Source of the DNA: Bacillota bacterium
GTDB lineage: Bacteria > Bacillota > UBA4882 > JAAYXC01
Length of the DNA stretch: 9,562 bases
Assembly: GCA_012516115.1 (NCBI GenBank)
Contig: JAAYXC010000313.1
Location: 1-9,562 of the forward strand
Direction of reading: 5' to 3'
Shown here: piece after piece, positions 4,741 through 9,562 of the stretch
Layout: each line of letters starts with the position of its first letter
How positions within the stretch are numbered: position 1 is the stretch's first letter
Program-made: the position numbers and the translations under genes
Notes under the pieces: generated by a model
Seen by the model: only the letters and a program-made list of their open reading frames with translations
The model's database searches: none
Told to the model about the DNA's origin: nothing

Positions 4741-7276
4741 GATTTTGCTCCTCTTTTTTTCCGTCGGCCATGTCGATGACGATGGGGGCCGGGGTACCCC
4801 CCGGTCCGCTTACTTCGGCCACAAGCTCGCTGATCTGGGTGGGATCCTCGATCAGGCGCGGAGTAATGATGATGACAAACTCGTCCTGGCGCTTGGTCTT
4901 TTTGGTCGATTGGAACAGACGGCCGAGGAGGGGGATGGCGCCGAGAAGCGGGACCTTGGCCGTGGTGATCTCTTCCGATTCCTGGATAAACCCGCTGATG
5001 ACCACGGTATAGCCGTCCATGATCCTTACCGTGCTCTGGGTAGAACGTTCCATGACCCCCGGCAGGGCGGTCACGTCCGACCCCACGCCCTCGGTGGGAC
5101 TGGTGGTGTACTGGCTGATCTTTGGTTTGAGTTCCAGGGTGATCTCTTTGTTCGCCGAGACCCAGGGGACCAGCACGAGTTGAATACCGGAATCCACGGT
5201 GAACTGTTTATACTCCGTCGTGGTGGTGGTCGTCCCGCCGGTACCCGGTGTGGTCACCGGCATGGGCCAGGTATAATTGTATTTCGTCACCACGTCGAAC
5301 TGGGCGGGCGTACCGCTCAAGGTGGCGATCTTCGGGTTGGCCCGTACCTTGGCCCGTCCGTCGGAGATGGCCGCCTTGAGGGTGGCCGAAAGTTTCATCG
5401 CCGCCGGCGTGCCGGGCGAGATAATGGTACCGACCAGGTTCCCCAGTTCCCACTCGATCTTTTGGCCGTCGGCCTCGATGGTGAGCGATTGCAACCCGCC
5501 GCCCCGGGCCTGGCTTTCCGAGAGTTGAAGGACGAGGATGTCGAAGAGGATCATCGGCGGGCTGAGATCGATTTTTTCCAGGTAAGCGCGGACCTGAGCC
5601 CGGTAACCTTCGCTTCCGGTTACCGCCAGGGCGTTCTGGTCCTTGACCACTACGATCTCGTTCTTGGGCAGGCTGGGCGGGAAAAGCTTCAAAGCCTCTT
5701 CGGCCTTAATATGTTGTAGGGGGATGAGTTCGGTCCGCACTTCCGGGGGGATATCCAGCCGGGCCAGGAAGTCCTTCAAGGCTTTGATGAGTTTGGGCGT
5801 CCCGGTGACGAGGAAGGAGTTGCTTTCTTTCAACAAGAGGATGTTCTGGCGGGGGAAAGCTGTGGGCAGGCTGTTCCAGACGGTTTCCGCCTGCACGTAG
5901 CGGAGGGGGATGAGCTCGGACTGGAGGAATTCCGTATCCCCCTGGCGGAAGTTCAAACCCTCTCCCACGATGTAAGTCTCACCTTCCCGCCGATAAGTAA
6001 AGGTGGTCCCCGCCAGGAGGCGTTCCAGGGCTTCTTCGAAGGAGACCCGTTTAATATGGACGCTGGCCACGTTCCAGTTCACGTTGGGATGGACGACGAT
6101 GCCGTACCCCTTTTTCTTGGCCAACTCGGTCAGGGCGAGGGCCAGGTTGGCGTTGCTCACCGAGAGGTCCACGGTGCCGTCCTGGTTGACGGAGATGACG
6201 ATGCTCTGGCCGGCGGTGGCCCGTTTGACGTAGAGGGTGTTCCCCTGCCTTTCCATGACCAGGCCGTTGGCCTCCAGAAAGGCGGCCAGGCCCTGTTCCA
6301 GTTCGGTCTCGATGATGGTACCGGTGACCCGGAGGCTGACGTCACGGGCCGGGACGATGGTCAACTGGGCCTGGCGGGCGATCTCCGCCAGGACTTCGCC
6401 GATCTCGGCGTTCTTCACGTCGATGGTGAGGCGACCTTCCCGCACGCGAATCAATCCTGCGGTCTCGCCCCGGCTAAAACGGAAGACCTCTCCTTCCCGG
6501 ACGAGTCGCAGTCCGTTGGCGGCGGCCACGGCGCCGAGGGCCTCTTCGAGAGGGAGAGGTGGAAAGTAGGCGGTGATCGGCGTACCGGCCGTGGTCTGGT
6601 CGCAGAGGAGGGCCCGACCGGTCTTGGCGCTGAGTTCACGGACGAGGGTGGCAAGAGGTACCCCGGCCGCATCGAGGCCGAGCCGACCGTCTTCGTAACG
6701 GAGGGTGAGCCGCCCCTGGCTCTGGCCGGGGCGGAAGAGGTAGACCCCGTTTCGTTCCTCCATCTGACAGCGGGCGGTCTCGGCCAGGATGGTCGCCAGA
6801 TCCGCCAGGCCGATGCGGTTGAGGACGAGGTTGATCCGGTCGGCCGATGGCGTACCGACGAAGGTGAAGTTCTTCCCGGTGACCCTGGTCAACTCGGCCA
6901 GGACCGCCGGGAGTTTCGCCGCCTGGAAGACCACGGAGACGAGATCGTCTCCTTCTTTTTGTACGCGGATCAACTGTCTGGTGACGCTGTAGAAGCGGCC
7001 GTCGATGGTCACCTGGAGGTCGTAGAGATTGGCCAGGTGGGCCAGGCATTCGTCGAAGGTTCCTTCGAAATGGAAGGAGACGAGCCCTCCCACCGTCTCA
7101 TCCATGGTCAGGGTTACGCCGGCCTGGGCGGCCAGGGCGTTAAGGACGTCGCGGAGGTCGGCGTCTTTGTAACTCACGGTAAAAAGGGGACTGCCGGCCG
7201 TGCCGACCCCAAAGGAGACGAGAAGCAGGGCGGCGAGAAGGGAAACCAGGAAGCGAATGCGGGGGTAATGAGACAC
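4730..7276 (-). CDS. Secretin (type II/III secretion and type IV pilus family)
   Basis: The 848-residue protein should form a multimeric gated channel. Residues 1-27 are a signal peptide without a lipobox. Five tandem STN (N0-like) modules follow at about 31-98, 113-181, 188-268, 282-351 and 368-438, each with a (V/A)L..L(A/T/S) helix and a closing tyrosine or phenylalanine strand. Two N1-like modules lie at 452-509 and 515-571. The secretin C-domain spans about 575-810 and includes ISDGRAKVRANPKIATLSG, a Gly/Thr-rich insert (677-687), VDSGIQLVLVP, DGYTVVISGFI and the signature VPLLGAIPLLGRLF (775-788). A short charged, Pro-containing tail ends it. The start is GTG at 7276-7274; an in-frame TGA at 7282-7280 excludes an earlier start. 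GAGGG lies directly against the GTG, and the better-spaced AAGGGGG (7292-7286) is 10 nt away. The gene is divergent from the S55 gene. No pilus or secretion ATPase is seen, so the specific system is unknown. Confidence 0.95.
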   Translation of the reverse strand: MSHYPRIRFLVSLLAALLLVSFGVGTAGSPLFTVSYKDADLRDVLNALAAQAGVTLTMDETVGGLVSFHFEGTFDECLAHLANLYDLQVTIDGRFYSVTRQLIRVQKEGDDLVSVVFQAAKLPAVLAELTRVTGKNFTFVGTPSADRINLVLNRIGLADLATILAETARCQMEERNGVYLFRPGQSQGRLTLRYEDGRLGLDAAGVPLATLVRELSAKTGRALLCDQTTAGTPITAYFPPLPLEEALGAVAAANGLRLVREGEVFRFSRGETAGLIRVREGRLTIDVKNAEIGEVLAEIARQAQLTIVPARDVSLRVTGTIIETELEQGLAAFLEANGLVMERQGNTLYVKRATAGQSIVISVNQDGTVDLSVSNANLALALTELAKKKGYGIVVHPNVNWNVASVHIKRVSFEEALERLLAGTTFTYRREGETYIVGEGLNFRQGDTEFLQSELIPLRYVQAETVWNSLPTAFPRQNILLLKESNSFLVTGTPKLIKALKDFLARLDIPPEVRTELIPLQHIKAEEALKLFPPSLPKNEIVVVKDQNALAVTGSEGYRAQVRAYLEKIDLSPPMILFDILVLQLSESQARGGGLQSLTIEADGQKIEWELGNLVGTIISPGTPAAMKLSATLKAAISDGRAKVRANPKIATLSGTPAQFDVVTKYNYTWPMPVTTPGTGGTTTTTTEYKQFTVDSGIQLVLVPWVSANKEITLELKPKISQYTTSPTEGVGSDVTALPGVMERSTQSTVRIMDGYTVVISGFIQESEEITTAKVPLLGAIPLLGRLFQSTKKTKRQDEFVIIITPRLIEDPTQISELVAEVSGPGGTPAPIVIDMADGKKEEQNPTP

Positions 7277-7311
7277 CCCTCAGCAACCCCCTTAATGATT
7301 TTTTTAAAGTT

Positions 7312-7408
7312 TTCGCCTAAAAGCAGGAAAATTCCTCCTTGCGGGCGGGGCAAAAATGGATCGATTAAACCGACGGGGCAAGGCAGGAATCTCTTTTCCG
7401 GAGGAGAA
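7312..7408. promoter_or_regulatory. Two similar elements facing the two divergent genes
   Basis: On the minus strand, GGAGGAAT (7338-7331), 13 nt, then GGCGAA (7317-7312) precedes the secretin gene. On the plus strand, GCAGGAAT (7383-7390), 12 nt, then GGAGAA (7403-7408) precedes the S55 gene. Both spacers contain CTTTT or CTCTTTT. The pair therefore follows G(G/C)AGGAAT-N12/13-GG(C/A)GAA, each pointing at its own gene. The plus copy also includes a strong SD. No clear -35/-10 pair was found in the 178-bp interval, so these may be promoter, operator or RNA elements. Confidence 0.35.
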
Positions 7409-7410
7409 TG

Positions 7411-7488
7411 ATGCCTGTTGATGGGAACTACCCTGTGCGAGTGGAGGGTTTTTTTTGCCGAAGAGATTCTTTTTCGTCTTCACCGTAG
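7411..7488 (+). other. Possible leader ORF overlapping the S55 gene start
   Basis: GGAGG (7400-7404) lies 6 nt before ATG 7411 (and 3 nt before an adjacent in-frame ATG at 7408). The frame encodes 25 residues beginning MPVDGNYPVRVEGFFCRRD and stops at TAG 7486-7488, inside the S55 gene. The SD is as strong as that of the S55 gene itself. It could couple translation to the S55 start, or be joined to it by -1 slippage on T8 at 7449-7456. Expression is not demonstrated. Confidence 0.3.
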
Positions 7489-9158
7489 CCGTTTTGATGG
7501 CGTCTCTGGCCGTGGTCCGCGCCGGTTCACCTTTTTTATCCCTGGCCGAGATTAAACCGGGGCAGAAAGGAACCGGTTATACGGTGGTGGCCGGAACCCA
7601 GGTGAGATCCTTCGGCGTTGAAATCATCGGGGTGATCAAAGGCGAAAGCGAAGACCGGAATTTCGTCCTGGTCAAGGTCTCGGGGAACGTCTTTCGGGAG
7701 AGCAAGGGTATTGCCGCCGGGATGAGCGGAAGGCCGGTCTTCGTCTCCGGCCGTCTTTTGGGGGCCATCAGTTATGCCTTCGACCGCGCGGACCCCCGCT
7801 ACGGTCTGGTGACGCCCATCGAGGAGATGCTTCGCATATGGAACGAGGAACCGGTATCCCCTCGGAGCGCACGCCTTTCGCCTTTCCTCTATCCCGGGCG
7901 CGGGTTCGCCGTTCCGGTACCTACGCCCCTCCTGGTGAGCGGGAGGAGGATCCCTCCCTGGTTAACTCTGTTGGAAACGCAGTTGGGGATGAGGGCGGTG
8001 GCCATAGGCCAGACCGGCGTCCCCCGGGGAGAAACCCCCCGGCCGCTGGTCCCCGGTAGCGCCGTGGCCGCCGTGTTCGCCCAGGGAGATTACGGGGCCG
8101 TGGCCATCGGCACGGTGACCTGGGTGGAAGGCCGACGTTTTCTGGCCTTCGGACATCCCCTGGCCAATCAGGGCGTGGTGGATTACCCGGCGGCCGGCGC
8201 TTATATTCACCGGGTCATCGCCAGCCTGGAAATGCCGTTTAAACTTGGTGTCCCCCTGGGACAGGTGGGCCGGTTTATCCAGGACCGGGGAGCCGGTGCC
8301 GGGGGTCTGCTCGAAGAGCAGGCGGATACCATTACGGTGGAGGCGGTGGTGGAAGATCGTGGTTCCGGGAAACGGAAGAGTTTTCGTTCCTCGATCGTAC
8401 GGGAACCTGGCCTTTTCCGCTCTTTGGCCCTGTCCGCTTTGCTCGAGGCCATCGACCGGACCTTGGACGAGTATGCCCCTGGAACGGCGCGGGTCTCCCT
8501 GGCCCTTTACGCCGACGAGTTGACGGAACCGTTACGGCGGGAGAACCTTTTCTACAGCGACAAGGATATCGCCGTGGAGTCCCTGGCCGAAGTGGGTGAA
8601 GCCATCGACCTTCTCTTGGGGAACGAATTTCAGGAGCTCACCCTCCGCAGGCTCCGGCTGGAAGTGGTCTACTTTCCCGCGGCGCTGGTGGCCCGGGTGG
8701 TGAAAGTCACCGCCGATAAAGAGCGGGTGCGGCCGGGAGAAAAGATCCAGGTGGAGGTGGAGCTTCGTCCTTTCCGGCGCGAGAAGATGGTCGTTCCCTT
8801 TTCGGTGGAACTACCGGCCGACCTTGCCCCCGGTAAGTTAGTCCTTACCGCGCGGGGAGGATTTTTGCCGGCCCGGAAAGAAAAAGAAGAAGGTGAAGAA
8901 GACGTGAGTTCCTTGCCGTTCTTGGGAGCTGCTCCGCCGGCTTCGCTGGCCGAAGCGATGCGGGCTTTCACCGCCCGGTCACACAATAACGAGCTCATCC
9001 TAGAATACCTGCCCTTACCACAGGAACTGGACCGCGAAACCTCCGCTCCGGAGCCGGTGAGCCTCGTGCAGGAGCTGGAGTACGTCATCCAGGGGCAGAC
9101 GCAGTCGATCCTGGAGGTCGAGCCACCGCCGGCGAATCAGAACAAACCGTCATCTTAA
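7455..9158 (+). CDS. Secreted SpoIVB-type S55 peptidase-domain protein
   Basis: The start is TTG at 7455, with GGAGGG (7443-7448) 6 nt upstream through a T-run, giving 567 residues. Residues 1-23 are a signal peptide (VRA-G cleavage). Residues 30-125 hold the S55-like core: IKPGQKGTGYTVV, then GIAAGMSGRPVFVSGRLLGA with presumed nucleophile Ser91, then YGLVTPIEEML. Residues 210-285 carry GTVTWVEGRRFLAFGHPLAN with presumed catalytic His234, then VVDYPAAGAY (Asp243) and FIQDRGAGAGG (Asp277). In SpoIVB of Bacillus the His segment precedes GMSGSP; here it follows, as in other long S55-like proteins, so this is not SpoIVB itself. Residues about 400-470 look like a beta-sandwich, followed by a charged stretch (473-482) and a Pro-rich tail. 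The gene is divergent from the secretin gene and probably co-transcribed with the TamB-like gene. Proteolytic activity and substrate are unproven. Confidence 0.88.
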   Translation: MPKRFFFVFTVAVLMASLAVVRAGSPFLSLAEIKPGQKGTGYTVVAGTQVRSFGVEIIGVIKGESEDRNFVLVKVSGNVFRESKGIAAGMSGRPVFVSGRLLGAISYAFDRADPRYGLVTPIEEMLRIWNEEPVSPRSARLSPFLYPGRGFAVPVPTPLLVSGRRIPPWLTLLETQLGMRAVAIGQTGVPRGETPRPLVPGSAVAAVFAQGDYGAVAIGTVTWVEGRRFLAFGHPLANQGVVDYPAAGAYIHRVIASLEMPFKLGVPLGQVGRFIQDRGAGAGGLLEEQADTITVEAVVEDRGSGKRKSFRSSIVREPGLFRSLALSALLEAIDRTLDEYAPGTARVSLALYADELTEPLRRENLFYSDKDIAVESLAEVGEAIDLLLGNEFQELTLRRLRLEVVYFPAALVARVVKVTADKERVRPGEKIQVEVELRPFRREKMVVPFSVELPADLAPGKLVLTARGGFLPARKEKEEGEEDVSSLPFLGAAPPASLAEAMRAFTARSHNNELILEYLPLPQELDRETSAPEPVSLVQELEYVIQGQTQSILEVEPPPANQNKPSS

Positions 9159-9176
9159 GGACCGTCCAAACCCGAT

Positions 9177-9212
9177 GGAGGTTACCGAGTCAGGCCTCGG
9201 TGATAAGAAATG
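9177..9212 (+). promoter_or_regulatory. Ribosome site separated from its start by a hairpin
   Basis: GGAGG (9177-9181) is 28 nt from the ATG at 9210, too far for normal initiation. Between them ACCGAG (9184-9189) pairs with CTCGGT (9196-9201), and the stem can extend to 9181-9189 with 9196-9204 using two G-U pairs. Folding would bring GGAG to about 5 nt from the ATG, a structure-bridged SD. No closer SD is visible. No T-run follows, so it is not a terminator for the S55 gene. Confidence 0.4.
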
Positions 9213-9562
9213 TGGCAAATTATAGAGAATAAACGATTGCTCAGCATAGGAAGAATTTTACTTTTTTTGGCCGCCCTTTTCTGGGTCGTCTTGTCGGGGG
9301 CGACTTTTTTTCTCCTCCGGCAGGATCGTTTCTTGACGGCAGTGGAACGAGGTCTGCGGGGGATGGCCTCTACTAACGGAATGGCCTTTGCGGTAGCCGG
9401 GGTGCGGCCCGTGGGTTTAAACGGGCTGGTGCTGGAGAACGTGGTGGTGCGCGACCGCCGGCATCCCCGCCACCCGGTGATAATGGCGGCCCAGAGGATT
9501 TATCTTCGCCTGGCGCCCCTGGCCTTGCTCAGGGCGCCCCGTCATCCCGAAGGGGCCGTGGC
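9210..9562 (+). CDS. 5' part of a TamB/AsmA-like membrane-anchored protein
   Basis: The frame opens at ATG 9210 and stays open for 117 codons to the window edge; an in-frame TAA at 9204-9206 excludes an earlier start. The N-terminus (MWQIIENKRLLSIG) is cytoplasmic and basic, followed by a membrane segment at about 15-37 and then an extracytoplasmic region. Residues 58-117 resemble the beginning of TamB, AsmA or YhdP-type proteins: a short amphipathic segment, VRPVGLNGLVLENVVV, then PVIMAAQRIYLRLAPLALL. Such proteins form long beta-rich grooves thought to carry phospholipids between inner and outer membranes, or help outer-membrane protein assembly. The gene is 51 bp after the S55 gene and probably in its operon. 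Only the N-terminal part is visible and the similarity rests on pattern, so another large exported protein remains possible. Confidence 0.65.
   Translation, partial: MWQIIENKRLLSIGRILLFLAALFWVVLSGATFFLLRQDRFLTAVERGLRGMASTNGMAFAVAGVRPVGLNGLVLENVVVRDRRHPRHPVIMAAQRIYLRLAPLALLRAPRHPEGAV

Noticed and set aside
4415..5719. A 434-codon plus-strand frame spanning the amidase and secretin genes
   Set aside because: It runs out of frame through the amidase 3' end and antisense through the secretin; no SD and no coherent domain.
6056..7411. A 451-codon plus-strand open frame
   Set aside because: It is the antisense shadow of the secretin gene, whose domain content is unmistakable; the shadow protein has no coherent motifs.
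1..9562. tRNA, rRNA, CRISPR arrays, insertion sequences or replication origin
   Set aside because: No tRNA-like folds, rRNA stretches, spaced repeats, transposase motifs or clustered DnaA boxes were seen.

Overview
The window looks like a GC-rich, probably thermophilic, endospore-forming member of the Clostridia (Moorella/Ammonifex/Desulforudis-like; this placement is inference). A full-length YpeB-type germination protein marks an endospore former. Several genes use TTG or GTG starts behind strong GGAGG Shine-Dalgarno (SD) sequences, which also fits that group. Nearly every intact gene encodes an exported or membrane-anchored protein acting on or in the cell envelope.

Left part (1-850): the first codons of a leftward gene with a signal peptide lie at the edge. 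It has a textbook TTGACA-N18-TATAAT promoter whose -35 box sits inside a perfect 20-bp palindrome, plus tandem 8-bp repeats at the predicted start of transcription. About 300 bp with no recognisable gene follow, then an internal fragment of an MFS transporter missing both ends.

Cell-wall part (853-4740): a leftward VanY-like D,D-carboxypeptidase, a 400-bp divergent gap, then rightward ypeB and a secreted protein with a C-terminal papain-like putative amidase domain (Amidase_6 type). ypeB normally follows sleB, but no sleB is seen here. The amidase gene overlaps the secretin gene tail to tail by 11 bp.

Envelope part (4730-9562): a leftward 848-residue secretin with five tandem STN-like modules, two N1-like modules and a complete secretin C-domain. 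It is divergent from a gene for a secreted S55 (SpoIVB-type) peptidase-domain protein, which is followed 51 bp later by the start of a TamB/AsmA-like membrane-anchored protein. Secretins and TamB-like proteins are usually features of cells with two membranes. Their clustering with an S55 protein in a spore former is the most interesting point: it suggests an envelope-spanning system acting either in a diderm envelope or between the two membranes around the forespore. The 178-bp region between secretin and S55 holds two similar sequence elements facing in opposite directions, a short leader ORF with a strong ribosome site, and a T8 run at the S55 start.
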